Source of the DNA: JAFANK01 sp036741695
Lineage (GTDB): Bacteria > Vulcanimicrobiota > Vulcanimicrobiia > Eremiobacterales > Eremiobacteraceae
Length of the DNA: 64,000 nucleotides
Direction of reading: 5' to 3'
NCBI GenBank assembly: GCA_036741695.1
Contig: DAINRU010000009.1
Location: 1-64,000, forward strand
Both the position numbers and the translations under genes were made by a program. How positions within the stretch are numbered: position 1 is the first letter of the stretch; every line of letters starts with the position of its first letter. Shown here in pieces: positions 50,863 to 58,726 of this stretch. The notes under the pieces were generated by a model. That model saw only the letters and a program-made list of their open reading frames with translations, did not search any database and was not told where the DNA came from.

Positions 50863-50905
50863 ACCGCTCACCGGGTTTCGCGTTCGTCCCAGCGAAGGCC
50901 CGCCC

Positions 50906-51415
50906 ATGCAAGAACGCCAGACACAGCCGCTCCCCGGCAAGCCCGTCGCCGACTCCGCGGTCGAACTGGCGACGCTCGTCGAGATCGCCGATACGAACCC
51001 GATGGGCAACATCCACGGCGGCGTCATCATGAAGCTCGCGGACCAGGCCGCAGCGGCGGCGGCGATCCGCCATTCCGGACGTATCTGCGTGACCGCCGCT
51101 ATCGATCACCTCGACTTCCTGAACGCCGTGCACCTCGGCGACATGGTCGTGCTCAAGTCGTCGGTCCACTACGCGCACCGCAGCTCGATGGAGGTCGGCG
51201 TGCGCATCGAGGCCGAGCGGCTGCAGACGGGCGAACGCAAGCACGTGGCGTCCGCCAAGTTCATCTTCGTCGCGCTGGACGAGCAGTGCAAGCCTGTCGC
51301 CGTGCCGCCCGTGATCGCGCAGACGCCTGACGAAAAGCGCCGCTACGAAGCAGCTCGCGCTCGGCACGAGGAGCGCAGCCAGAGGCGGGCGAGCGAGCGC
51401 GCCACGCGGGGTTGA
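50906..51415 (+). CDS. Hotdog-fold acyl-CoA thioesterase (YciA/BACH type)
   Basis: A 169-aa enzyme that hydrolyses acyl-CoA to the free acid and CoA. The hotdog core is readable: ATLVEIADTNPMGNIHGGVI, MKLADQAAAAAAIRHSGRIC, AAIDHLDFLNAVHLGDMVVL, and the typical SSMEVGVRIEAE strand. GNIHGG-x6-D is the acyl-CoA-binding and catalytic segment of this subfamily. The ATG 50906 has GAAGG upstream; longer frames run through the divergent promoter region. A basic, glutamate-rich tail of about 30 residues follows the domain. The stop overlaps the TTG start of the transporter gene. Confidence 0.9.
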   Translation: MQERQTQPLPGKPVADSAVELATLVEIADTNPMGNIHGGVIMKLADQAAAAAAIRHSGRICVTAAIDHLDFLNAVHLGDMVVLKSSVHYAHRSSMEVGVRIEAERLQTGERKHVASAKFIFVALDEQCKPVAVPPVIAQTPDEKRRYEAARARHEERSQRRASERATRG

Positions 51416-52350
51416 GTTCCGAAGCCGCGACGCCACGCGGCGCACCGGTCGCGCTGACCCGCTACGGGCTGCTCGCCGTCGGCATCGCCGGCCTGTCGAT
51501 GGCCGGCGTCCTCTACAAGCTGGCCAGCGCGCCGACCATCGCCGTCGTCGCCTACCGCATGCTGTTCGCGGTGCTGATGATGGCGCCGCTCGCCTGGCTC
51601 GCGCGGGGGAGCACGAACGCGCTGCGCCGCGCGCCCATCGCGCGTGGCGATGCGCTGGCAGCCGCGCTCGCCGGCACGCTCTTCGCGCTAGACGTCACGC
51701 TGTGGGCGAGCTCGTTGCAGTTCACGAGCGTGCCGAGCGCGGCGCTGCTCGTGAGCATGGATCCGATCTTCGTCGCGATATTCGCCGCGCTCTTCTTCAG
51801 GGAGCGGCCGACGTGGCCGATGATCGCCGGCATGGCGATCGCCGCCGGCGGAGCGGCGGTCATCACCGTCGGCGACTTTCGCGTATCGGGCAGGGTGCTC
51901 ATCGGCGATGCGCTTGCGCTTGCTGCCGCGTTCGCGGAGACCGGGTATCTGCTGCTCGGCAGGCACGTGCGGCAGCGGGTCGACACGCTGCGCTATGTCG
52001 TGATCGTCTATTCGGCGTGCGCTGTTTGCGTGTGGCTGGCGCTTGTCGTCATGCGCGTGCCGGCGGCGATCAGCCGCCACGACCTTATCGTGTGCGCGGC
52101 GCTGGCGCTCTTCGCCACGGTCTTGGGCCACACGCTCGTCTCGCGCTCGCTCGGGGTGATGCCCGCAGCGGTCGTCGCCATCTCATTTCTCTCACAGCCC
52201 ATCATGACCGCGTTCTTCGCCTACCTCGTGCTGCATCAACTCGTCGCGCCGCTCACCGCTATCGGAGGGACAATAGCGCTCGTGGGTATCGGCGTGGTGG
52301 CGTTCGCCAACGAACGCTCGGTGGCGAGCGGTCCGCCGCAAGCGATTTAA
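51412..52350 (+). CDS. EamA/DMT-family transporter
   Basis: A 312-aa inner-membrane protein with ten hydrophobic segments in two EamA halves, the pattern of drug/metabolite transporters. Recognisable parts are VVAYRMLFAVLMMAPLAWLA, the end of the first half (FTSVPSAALLVSMDPIFVAI, FAALFFRERPTWPMIAGMAI) and its repeat (SRSLGVMPAAVVAISFLSQP, LVLHQLVAPLTAIGG). The substrate cannot be predicted. The start is TTG at 51412 in a TTGA overlap with the thioesterase, so the two are likely coupled. Its stop is 50 bp before gmd. Confidence 0.88.
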   Translation: MSSEAATPRGAPVALTRYGLLAVGIAGLSMAGVLYKLASAPTIAVVAYRMLFAVLMMAPLAWLARGSTNALRRAPIARGDALAAALAGTLFALDVTLWASSLQFTSVPSAALLVSMDPIFVAIFAALFFRERPTWPMIAGMAIAAGGAAVITVGDFRVSGRVLIGDALALAAAFAETGYLLLGRHVRQRVDTLRYVVIVYSACAVCVWLALVVMRVPAAISRHDLIVCAALALFATVLGHTLVSRSLGVMPAAVVAISFLSQPIMTAFFAYLVLHQLVAPLTAIGGTIALVGIGVVAFANERSVASGPPQAI

Positions 52351-52399
52351 CCCACGCCGCGAAAAGGCGCGCATCGTCCGGACACCAAAGCATTCGGCT

Positions 52400-53371
52400 A
52401 TGGCCAAGCGCGCGTTGATCACCGGTATCACCGGGCAGGACGGCTCATATCTTGCGGAGTTCCTGCTCGAACGCGGCTACGACGTGTTTGGCATGACGCG
52501 CCGCTCGAGCACCAACTCGTTCGATCGCATCGCACACATCATCGACAAGGTGACGCTGCTCTCGGGCGACCTGCTCGACGAGCATTCGATCGCCTCTGCG
52601 ATTCGCGAAGCACAGCCTGATGAGATATACAATCTCGCTGCGCAAAGCTTCGTGCCCACCTCATGGTCGCAACCCGTGCTGACCGCCGAGTTCACGGCCG
52701 TCGGCGTGGGTCGGCTCCTCGAGGCCATCAGAGCGGTGAAGCCGGATGCACGTTTTTATCAAGCATCGAGTAGCGAGATGTTTGGGAAAGTCCAGCAGAC
52801 GCCGCAGACGGAGAAGACGTCCTTCTACCCACGCAGTCCGTACGGCGTTGCCAAGGTTTTCGGCCACTGGATCACCGTGAACTATCGCGAATCGTACGGG
52901 TTGTTCGCGTGCTCGGGAATACTTTTCAACCACGAATCTCAACGTCGCGGGCTCGAGTTCGTCACCCGAAAGGTCACGGACGCCGCCGCGCGCATCAAAC
53001 TCGGCAAAGCGAGCGAGCTGCGCATGGGGAACCTGGATGCCAAGCGCGATTGGGGCTTCGCGGGCGATTACGTCCGCGCGATGTGGCTCATGCTGCAGCA
53101 AGACGAACCCGACGATTACGTGATCGCGACCGGCGAGACGCGCACGGTGCAAGAGCTCGTCGAAACCGCCTTCACACACGTCGGCCTGGATTGGCGCAAG
53201 CATGTGGTGCTCGATCCGAAGTTCATCCGCCCGGCTGAGGTCGATATTTTGGTCGGCGATGCGAGCAAGGCGCGCACGAAGCTGGGCTGGGAGCCGACCG
53301 TGACGTTCCGAGCGATGATCGAAGGAATGGTGGACGCCGACCTCAAGCGCCACTCCCGCCGACCTGAGTGA
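52400..53371 (+). CDS. gmd: GDP-mannose 4,6-dehydratase
   Basis: A 323-aa short-chain dehydrogenase that converts GDP-D-mannose to GDP-4-dehydro-6-deoxy-D-mannose. Diagnostic blocks: RALITGITGQDGSYLAEFLL, VFGMTRRSSTNSFDRI, IYNLAAQSFVPTSW, FYQASSSEMFGKVQQTPQTE, the catalytic SPYGVAKVFGHWITVNYRES, FNHESQRRGLEFVTRKVT, and RDWGFAGDYVRAMWLMLQQD. The next gene reduces its product, so the pair is expected to make a GDP-6-deoxyhexose, most likely GDP-D-rhamnose, for surface glycan. Stop and next start overlap as TGATG. Confidence 0.96.
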   Translation: MAKRALITGITGQDGSYLAEFLLERGYDVFGMTRRSSTNSFDRIAHIIDKVTLLSGDLLDEHSIASAIREAQPDEIYNLAAQSFVPTSWSQPVLTAEFTAVGVGRLLEAIRAVKPDARFYQASSSEMFGKVQQTPQTEKTSFYPRSPYGVAKVFGHWITVNYRESYGLFACSGILFNHESQRRGLEFVTRKVTDAAARIKLGKASELRMGNLDAKRDWGFAGDYVRAMWLMLQQDEPDDYVIATGETRTVQELVETAFTHVGLDWRKHVVLDPKFIRPAEVDILVGDASKARTKLGWEPTVTFRAMIEGMVDADLKRHSRRPE

Positions 53372-54330
53372 TGCGCGCGCTCGTCACCGGCGCCGACGGT
53401 TTCGTCGGACAATGGTTGCTTCGCCGGCTGCTGACGGACGGAGTCTCGGTGACGGGGATGATCCGCGCCACGGCACCGAGCCTTACCACGCTCGAGCCTG
53501 AGCTCGCCGCACGCATATCCTGGCAGCACGGCGAGATCACCGACGGCAGCAGAATGCGCGAGATCGTCGCCGCCGTCCAACCGGAGACGGTGTTCCACCT
53601 CGCCGCTCAGTCGTCGGTTCCGGCGAGCATCGCAGACCCGCTGACCACGATCGAGACAAACGTGATGGGCACGGCACGCCTGCTTGAGGCGGTGCGCATT
53701 GCCGCGCCGGCCGCAACGGTCATCGTGGTCGGCTCGTCCGACGCGTACGGCGCCGTGACCCAAGCCCAACTCCCGCTGCGCGAAGATATGCCGTTGCAGC
53801 CACGCAACCCGTATGCCGCATCCAAAGCCGCGGCAGAGATCATCGCGCTACAAGCGGCACGTTCGGGGACAGTGCGTGTCATCGCCACCCGGTCGTTCAA
53901 TCACACGGGGCCGGGCCAAAGCCCGTCGTTCGCCGTCGCATCGTTCGCCAAGCAGATCGCCGCGCTGACGCGGGGCGACGGAGCGCGAGAGATCCACGTC
54001 GGTAACTTGCAGCCACGCCGCGATCTGAGCGACGTGCGTGACGTCGTGGACGCCTACATACGGCTCGCGGCCGCGGGCACCGTGGGAGCGGTCTACAACG
54101 TGTGCAGCGGAAAAGACATGAGCATGCGCGACATCGTCGTGGAACTGGTGCGCATCAGCGGGGTCTCGGCCGAGATCCGCGAGGATCCGGCACTCGTGCG
54201 TGTCGTCGAGACCCCCGTGCTGCGGGGCGATCCGTCGCGCATCGCCGCGGACACGGGGTGGAAGGCGACGACGCCGCTGCAGACCACGCTGGCCGATCTC
54301 TTGGAGTATTACGCGCGTGGCGCAGCCTAA
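53371..54330 (+). CDS. rmd: GDP-6-deoxy-4-keto-D-mannose reductase (Rmd-like)
   Basis: A 319-aa extended short-chain dehydrogenase directly coupled to gmd (TGATG). It has RALVTGADGFVGQWLLRRLL, VFHLAAQSSVPASIADPLTT, VVGSSDAYGAVTQAQLPLRE, the catalytic NPYAASKAAAEIIALQAARS, TRSFNHTGPGQSPSFAVASF and RRDLSDVRDVVDAYIRLAAA. The NHTGPGQ and DVRDVVDAY stretches are those of Rmd, which makes GDP-D-rhamnose. A GDP-L-fucose synthase would be a different SDR group, so GDP-D-rhamnose is the favoured product. Confidence 0.9.
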   Translation: MRALVTGADGFVGQWLLRRLLTDGVSVTGMIRATAPSLTTLEPELAARISWQHGEITDGSRMREIVAAVQPETVFHLAAQSSVPASIADPLTTIETNVMGTARLLEAVRIAAPAATVIVVGSSDAYGAVTQAQLPLREDMPLQPRNPYAASKAAAEIIALQAARSGTVRVIATRSFNHTGPGQSPSFAVASFAKQIAALTRGDGAREIHVGNLQPRRDLSDVRDVVDAYIRLAAAGTVGAVYNVCSGKDMSMRDIVVELVRISGVSAEIREDPALVRVVETPVLRGDPSRIAADTGWKATTPLQTTLADLLEYYARGAA

Positions 54331-54931
54331 AGCGACGGCAACGTCGGGATGGCGCAGTCTCGTCTTCAAGAACCGGGGACTCTTGCTCGTGCCGGTTGCG
54401 CTCGCGCTCGTCATCATCGGCCACCCGACGGTCGCGAGCGCTGCGGTCGGCATCGCCGTCGCATTCGTCGGCGAGCTGCTGCGCATCTGGGCCGTGGGGT
54501 ACTCAGGGGTCACGACGCGCGCCGACGTCGTCACCGCTCCGCGCCTCGTCACCGCCGGACCGTACAGTTATCTGCGAAATCCGCTCTACGTGGGCAACGC
54601 CATCACGGCGCTCGGCTTTTGGATCGCCTTCTCGGGTGCAGTAACGCCGTTCCAGTCAGCTCTCATGCTCGTGCTCGTCGCGCTGTTCGTCGCCGGCGTC
54701 TACGCGACCATCATCCCGCTCGAAGAGGCCTACCTGCGCGCGACCTTCGGCGCGGCCTACCAACGATATGCCTCAAGCGTGCCGCGTATCGTGCCCACGC
54801 GTGGAGCTTTGCCAGCCGACGAGCGGTACGGCGCCTGGCGAGCCGAGGTGATCGCTCGCGCCGAGACGATCACGCTCGTGTTTTTCGCCTTGATGGTCGC
54901 TGCGGTGCTCCTCAAGCTCCACCTTGCGTAG
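54317..54931 (+). CDS. Isoprenylcysteine carboxyl methyltransferase (ICMT/PEMT)-like membrane protein
   Basis: A 204-aa protein with about five hydrophobic segments. The conserved cofactor-binding block is VTAGPYSYLRNPLYVGNAIT (RNPxY), and LEEAYLRATFGAAYQRYASS follows as in the ICMT/PEMT/NnrU superfamily. Bacterial members methylate lipids or other membrane substrates; the target is unknown. The GTG start lies 14 bp inside the 3' end of rmd with GGAG upstream, so it belongs to the same transcript. It ends the polysaccharide block before the structured RNA region. Confidence 0.8.
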   Translation: MAQPKATATSGWRSLVFKNRGLLLVPVALALVIIGHPTVASAAVGIAVAFVGELLRIWAVGYSGVTTRADVVTAPRLVTAGPYSYLRNPLYVGNAITALGFWIAFSGAVTPFQSALMLVLVALFVAGVYATIIPLEEAYLRATFGAAYQRYASSVPRIVPTRGALPADERYGAWRAEVIARAETITLVFFALMVAAVLLKLHLA

Positions 54932-55042
54932 CCGTTACCGCGGGGCGGGACGCTCTGAGAGAACTGCCTCGCAGTTTGTGCGGGATTGAAAGAATCCCAC
55001 GTGTGGGGACGAGACCATCAGGGTCGCCGAACACTCGTTGCC

Positions 55043-55072
55043 TTGATGGGTCGAGCGACCGGATGCTATTCT
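55043..55072 (+). promoter_or_regulatory. Predicted sigma-70-type promoter of the structured RNA
   Basis: TTGATG (55043-55048) and TATTCT (55067-55072) are separated by 18 bp. The expected transcript start, about 6-7 bp downstream, coincides with the first base of the long closing stem of the RNA at 55079. Match and spacing are seen directly; activity is inferred. Confidence 0.5.
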
Positions 55073-55078
55073 TCTAAG

Positions 55079-55253
55079 GCGCTTGTGGGGCGTCGACTAT
55101 GGAGGCGGTCCGGTTCTGCGGAGATCCGGCGAGTGCCGCCGCCGGTATGACCGGCTCGCAGTTTCAAACGCCGCGAGCTTCAAGTCGATCAGGGAAATAT
55201 CGACGCTGACACGAGCGCTCGTCTTAGGCCGCCGAAGGGCGGCCTTTTTTTTC
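55079..55253 (+). ncRNA. Probable structured non-coding RNA (or attenuator leader)
   Basis: The 364-bp gap 54932-55295 has no convincing gene but strong RNA structure. GCGCTTGTG (55079-55087) pairs with CACGAGCGC (55210-55218). After a small internal loop, GCGTCGA (55090-55096) pairs with TCGACGC (55200-55206), giving a 16-bp closing stem. Inside are GGCGG/CCGCC (55104-55108 with 55136-55140), the perfect hairpin GCCGGT-ATG-ACCGGC (55141-55155) and GCTCGC/GCGAGC (55154-55178). A terminator follows after 7 bp. The fold does not show tmRNA, RNase P, SRP or 6S signatures known to me. Since hbd begins 43 bp downstream, a cis-acting leader is an alternative. Two small hairpins (54962-54976 and 54982-54998) lie upstream. 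Confidence 0.6.
55226..55252 (+). terminator. Rho-independent terminator of the structured RNA
   Basis: GGCCGCC pairs with GGCGGCC around a short GAAG-type loop, followed directly by eight T. The 5' arm could alternatively pair with GGCGGTC at 55104-55110 (one wobble), which would permit an antiterminator fold if this is a leader of hbd. Confidence 0.9.
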
Positions 55254-55295
55254 CAAGGGGACCGCTTGGGAGCGGCACGGAAACGAGCCCACGAC

Positions 55296-56138
55296 ATGCG
55301 AGTTCTCGTCATCGGTGCGGGGCAGATGGGAAGCGGCATCGCGCAGGTCTGTGCCGCGGCCGGTCACACCGTGACGATCAACGACGTCGATCAGCACGCG
55401 GTCGATCGCGGCCTTGCGGTCATCGCGAACAATCTCAAACGCGCGGTCGAGAAGGACCGCATGAGTGCCCAGGCGGCGGCCGACATCGAAGCGCGCGTCG
55501 CGAGGAGGCTATCCCCCATCAAGGGCGCTGATGCCGACCTCGCCATCGAGGCGGCGAGCGAAGACGTGTCGCTCAAAAAGCGCATCTTCGCAGAGCTCGA
55601 CGCGGGTCTGCCGCCCGCGGCCATCCTCGCCAGCAACACGTCATCGATCTCCATCACCGTGCTCGGCTCTGCGACCAAGCGCGCGCACAACGTCGTCGGG
55701 ATGCACTTCATGAACCCCGTGCCGGTCATGAAGCTCGTCGAGCTGATCCGCGGTATCGCCACATCGGACGAGACGGCGGCGCTGTGCAAGCGCTTCGTGG
55801 AAGAACTGGGCAAGACGCCCGTCGAGGTCAACGACTATCCGGGGTTCATCAGCAACCGCATCCTCATGCCCATGCTCAACGAAGCCATGTTCGCCTACAT
55901 GGAGGGCGTGGGCACGGCGCGCGCCATCGACGCCGTGATGAAGCTCGGGTTGAACCATCCCATGGGTCCGCTTGAGCTCGCCGACTTCATCGGTTTGGAC
56001 ACCTGTCTGGCAATTATGGAAGTGCTCCACCAAGGATTCGGCGATCCACGGTACCGGCCGTGTCCGCTGCTCAAGAAGATGGTGGCCGGGGGATTCCTCG
56101 GCAAGAAAGCCGGCCGCGGCTTTTACGAGTACGCATGA
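55296..56138 (+). CDS. 3-hydroxyacyl-CoA (3-hydroxybutyryl-CoA) dehydrogenase
   Basis: A 280-aa NAD-dependent enzyme that interconverts 3-hydroxyacyl-CoA and 3-oxoacyl-CoA. The Rossmann start is VLVIGAGQMGSGIAQVCAAA. Other family blocks are ADLAIEAASEDVSLKKRIF, LASNTSSISITVL, the catalytic H137 in VVGMHFMNPVPVMKLVELI, and VNDYPGFISNRILMPMLNEA. GLNHPMGPLELADFIGLDTC forms the C-terminal dimer region. This is the short stand-alone form (Hbd/PaaH), not the FadB fusion. ATG 55296 gives the expected start; upstream in-frame sequence lies in the RNA region. Its stop overlaps the acyl-CoA dehydrogenase start. Confidence 0.95.
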   Translation: MRVLVIGAGQMGSGIAQVCAAAGHTVTINDVDQHAVDRGLAVIANNLKRAVEKDRMSAQAAADIEARVARRLSPIKGADADLAIEAASEDVSLKKRIFAELDAGLPPAAILASNTSSISITVLGSATKRAHNVVGMHFMNPVPVMKLVELIRGIATSDETAALCKRFVEELGKTPVEVNDYPGFISNRILMPMLNEAMFAYMEGVGTARAIDAVMKLGLNHPMGPLELADFIGLDTCLAIMEVLHQGFGDPRYRPCPLLKKMVAGGFLGKKAGRGFYEYA

Positions 56139-57376
56139 ACTTCGAATTGACCAAGGAGCAGAAAGCCGTCCGCGATATGGTCGCGGCATTCGCGAACAAA
56201 GAGATCGCCCCGCACGCCGCGGCCTGGGATCAATCGCACACCTTCCCGCTCGATGTCTTCAGCAAGCTCGGCGAGCTTGGCATCATGGGCATGTTCGTCT
56301 CCGAGGCGTATGGCGGCGCGGCGCTCGACACGGTCAGCACCGTGCTCGCGATCGAAGAGATCAGCCGCGCCGACGCTGGGGTCGGGGTGACAGTCTCGGT
56401 GCAGGGTCTGGCCGAACGCATCATCGAGGCCTTTGCGTCGGATGAGCTCAAGCGTACGTACCTTCCCCAGATGTGCACCGGGAAATGGCTCGGCGCGTTC
56501 GCGCTGACCGAAGCGGAATCCGGATCCGACGCGTCGAGCTTGCGCGTGCGCGCCAAGCGCCAGGGCGACGAGTACGTCGTGAACGGCACCAAGCAATGGG
56601 TCACAAACGGCGGCTACGCCAAGGTGTTCGTCGTCTTCGCACGTACGGGCGCGGACGGCCCCAAAGGCCTCTCCGCATTTCTCGTCGACCGCGATACGTC
56701 GGGTGTCAAGATCGGACGCGTCACCCATAAGCTTGGGATCCACTCATCGAACACCGTCGACGTGATCTTCGAGAACGCACGCATCCCGAGCGCCCGCCTT
56801 CTCGCCAGCGAGGGCTCGGGCTACCGCATCGCGCTCGCGAACCTCGGCAGCGGTCGCTTGGGGATCGCGGCGCAAGCGGTGGGCATCTTGGCGGCATGTC
56901 TCGACACGTCAGGCCGATATGCCCGCGATCGCCAGCAATTCGGGCGGCCCATCGGCGCGTTCCAGGCGGTCTCGTTCAAGATCGCGGACATGGCGGTCGA
57001 TCTCGATGCCGCGCGCCTGCTTCTCTATCATGCGGCCTGGATGCGCGACCAGGGCATGCCGGTGGTCGACGCCTCGTCGAAAGCCAAACTCTTCGCCTCG
57101 ACAGCCGCTCGCAAGCATGCTGCGGAATGCGTCCAGATACTGGGCGGCTATGGCTACACGACCGAGTTCCCCGCGGAGCGCTACTATCGCGACGCCAAGA
57201 TCACCGAGATATATGAGGGCACGTCGGAGGTCCAGCGCATCGTCATCGCACGCGAGATCCTCGGCCGCTTGGACGAGCGTACGGCCGGCGACCGGCCGCC
57301 GCGCCGGTCGGCGGGCGGCGGCAGTCCGCCCAACGGTGCGCGACAGTCACGCAAACCCGCGCCGCGCCGCGACTAG
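56135..57376 (+). CDS. Acyl-CoA dehydrogenase
   Basis: A 413-aa FAD enzyme that forms the 2,3-double bond in acyl-CoA. Blocks in order: MNFELTKEQKAVRDMVAAFA, GIMGMFVSEAYGGAALDTVS, GAFALTEAESGSDASSLRVR, VVNGTKQWVTNGGYAKVFVV, RDRQQFGRPIGAFQAVSFKI and VQILGGYGYTTEFPAERYYR. The catalytic glutamate is E361 in EIYEGTSEVQRIVIARE, the position used by short/medium-chain types. A basic, low-complexity tail of about 30 residues follows. Coupled with the hydroxyacyl-CoA dehydrogenase, it forms part of a beta-oxidation or butyryl-CoA-type route; no ETF genes are in the window. Confidence 0.95.
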   Translation: MNFELTKEQKAVRDMVAAFANKEIAPHAAAWDQSHTFPLDVFSKLGELGIMGMFVSEAYGGAALDTVSTVLAIEEISRADAGVGVTVSVQGLAERIIEAFASDELKRTYLPQMCTGKWLGAFALTEAESGSDASSLRVRAKRQGDEYVVNGTKQWVTNGGYAKVFVVFARTGADGPKGLSAFLVDRDTSGVKIGRVTHKLGIHSSNTVDVIFENARIPSARLLASEGSGYRIALANLGSGRLGIAAQAVGILAACLDTSGRYARDRQQFGRPIGAFQAVSFKIADMAVDLDAARLLLYHAAWMRDQGMPVVDASSKAKLFASTAARKHAAECVQILGGYGYTTEFPAERYYRDAKITEIYEGTSEVQRIVIAREILGRLDERTAGDRPPRRSAGGGSPPNGARQSRKPAPRRD

Positions 57377-57394
57377 CCGGCAGACTTTTGAAGC

Positions 57395-57414
57395 AACGGA
57401 CCTTTAGGTCCGTT
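57395..57414. repeat. Dispersed palindrome, copy 9
   Basis: AACGGACCTTTAGGTCCGTT, 19 bp after the acyl-CoA dehydrogenase stop. A half copy (CAGCGGACCTCTGAA) follows at 57452-57466, and a full copy comes at 57482. The 143-bp gap before sucC is thus largely made of repeat units. Confidence 0.9.
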
Positions 57415-57481
57415 CATATAACGGAAAGACTGCAGCAGCGAGTCTTTGAAACAGCGGACCTCTGAACACGAACTTTGTAGC

Positions 57482-57501
57482 AACGGACCTTTAGGTCCGT
57501 T
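57482..57501. repeat. Dispersed palindrome, copy 10
   Basis: AACGGACCTTTAGGTCCGTT, identical to copy 9 and preceded by GTAGC. It ends nine bases before the GGAGAA ribosome binding site of sucC. Confidence 0.9.
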
Positions 57502-57519
57502 TATATACCGGAGAACCTC

Positions 57520-58683
57520 ATGCGCCTACTCGAGTATCAAGGCAAGGAGCTTTTCGCACGAGCCGGCATCCCCGTGCCGCCCGGCCGCGTCGCGGCGACG
57601 GTGGACGAAGCCGTGGAGATCATGCGCGCCAATCCGGCGCCGTCCGTGGTGAAAGCGCAGGTCCTCATCGGTGGTCGCGGCAAGGCCGGCGGCATCAAGT
57701 TCTGTTCGAACGCCGACGACGTGCGCGAACCGGCGCAAGCGATCCTCGGCATGCGCATCGCCAACGCGCAAAACCCCGATGGCGAGGTGACCAAGCGCAT
57801 CTGGATCGAGCAGCGTCTCGACATCGCAAAAGAGATGTACCTGTCGATCACGGTCGACAGAGCCAGCAAGCGCCCTATCGTCATCGCTTCAGCCATCGGC
57901 GGCATGGATATCGAGGAAGTCGCGCACAAGAACCCAGAGGCGATCGTCAAGCAGACCATCGATCCCAGCACTGGGTACTGGCCATACATCGGACGGCGCA
58001 TCGCCAAAGAGGCGGGCATGCCGCCGGCCGTGCTGTCGCAATTCTCGAGCATCTTGGGCAAGCTCTACGACCTGTTCTTCAGCTCCGGGGCGATGTTGCT
58101 CGAGATCAACCCGCTGGCGATCACGAAAGATGGCAAGCTCGTGGCGTCGGATGCCAAGGTCGAGATCGACGACAATGGTCTGGGGCGCCATCCCGAGTTC
58201 GAGGCATGGAAGACGACGGTCGAAGACGATCCACTCAAGGCGCGCGCCGTGGCGGCGGGCCTGGGCGAGAACAATTACGTCGGTCTTTCAGGCAACGTCG
58301 GGATCATCGGCAATGGCGCGGGCCTGGTCATGGCCACTCTCGATGCGGTCACGGCATCAGGCGGCACGCCCGCGAACTTCCTCGACGTCGGTGGAGGAGC
58401 GAAAGCAGACCTCATGCGCGACGCGGTGAACATCGTGACCGCGAATCCTAACGTGCGATCTGTCTTCATCAACATCTTCGGCGGCATCACCCGCGGTGAC
58501 GAGGTGGCCAAGGGGCTTGTCGCCGCGCTCGACGGCGGCGCTTGGAGCAAGGACAAGCTCGTCATTAGACTCACCGGTACCAACGAGCGCGAAGGCCGCG
58601 CCGTGCTGCACGAGCACGGCATCGCCGCCGTGGAGACGATGGCCGAAGGCGCCAAGCTCGCCGTCGCCCTCGCGGGAACGTAA
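57520..58683 (+). CDS. sucC: Succinyl-CoA synthetase beta subunit
   Basis: A 387-aa ATP-grasp subunit of succinate-CoA ligase, which makes ATP or GTP from succinyl-CoA in the TCA cycle. Features: MRLLEYQGKELFARAGIPVP at the start, VVKAQVLIGGRGKAGGIKF for nucleotide binding, LLEINPLAITKDGKLVASDA for metal binding, and GNVGIIGNGAGLVMATLDAV with ANFLDVGGGAKADLMRDAVN. The C-terminal power-helix region has SVFINIFGGITRGDEVAKGL. GGAGAA precedes the ATG by four bases. It is separated from sucD by 43 bp that contain a palindrome copy. Confidence 0.97.
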   Translation: MRLLEYQGKELFARAGIPVPPGRVAATVDEAVEIMRANPAPSVVKAQVLIGGRGKAGGIKFCSNADDVREPAQAILGMRIANAQNPDGEVTKRIWIEQRLDIAKEMYLSITVDRASKRPIVIASAIGGMDIEEVAHKNPEAIVKQTIDPSTGYWPYIGRRIAKEAGMPPAVLSQFSSILGKLYDLFFSSGAMLLEINPLAITKDGKLVASDAKVEIDDNGLGRHPEFEAWKTTVEDDPLKARAVAAGLGENNYVGLSGNVGIIGNGAGLVMATLDAVTASGGTPANFLDVGGGAKADLMRDAVNIVTANPNVRSVFINIFGGITRGDEVAKGLVAALDGGAWSKDKLVIRLTGTNEREGRAVLHEHGIAAVETMAEGAKLAVALAGT

Positions 58684-58689
58684 TGTAGC

Positions 58690-58709
58690 AACGGACCTTG
58701 AGGTCCGTT
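58690..58709. repeat. Dispersed palindrome, copy 11
   Basis: AACGGACCTTGAGGTCCGTT, preceded by TGTAGC, within the 43-bp sucC-sucD gap. It ends six bases before the AAGGAG ribosome binding site of sucD, so the hairpin lies in the intercistronic mRNA. Confidence 0.9.
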
Positions 58710-58726
58710 CACCCTAAGGAGCAGAC

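Noticed and set aside
55079..55253. 6S RNA, tmRNA, RNase P RNA or SRP RNA as identity of the structured RNA
   Set aside because: No single rod with central bubble, no ACCA-ending tRNA-like part, no GAGGAAAGUCC-type core and no GGAAGGAAGCAGCC loop were found; left as an unassigned RNA.
57395..57501. A short CRISPR-like array formed by repeated palindromes before sucC
   Set aside because: Only two full units and one half unit, with irregular spacing and no cas genes; identical units occur singly elsewhere, so they belong to the dispersed palindrome family.
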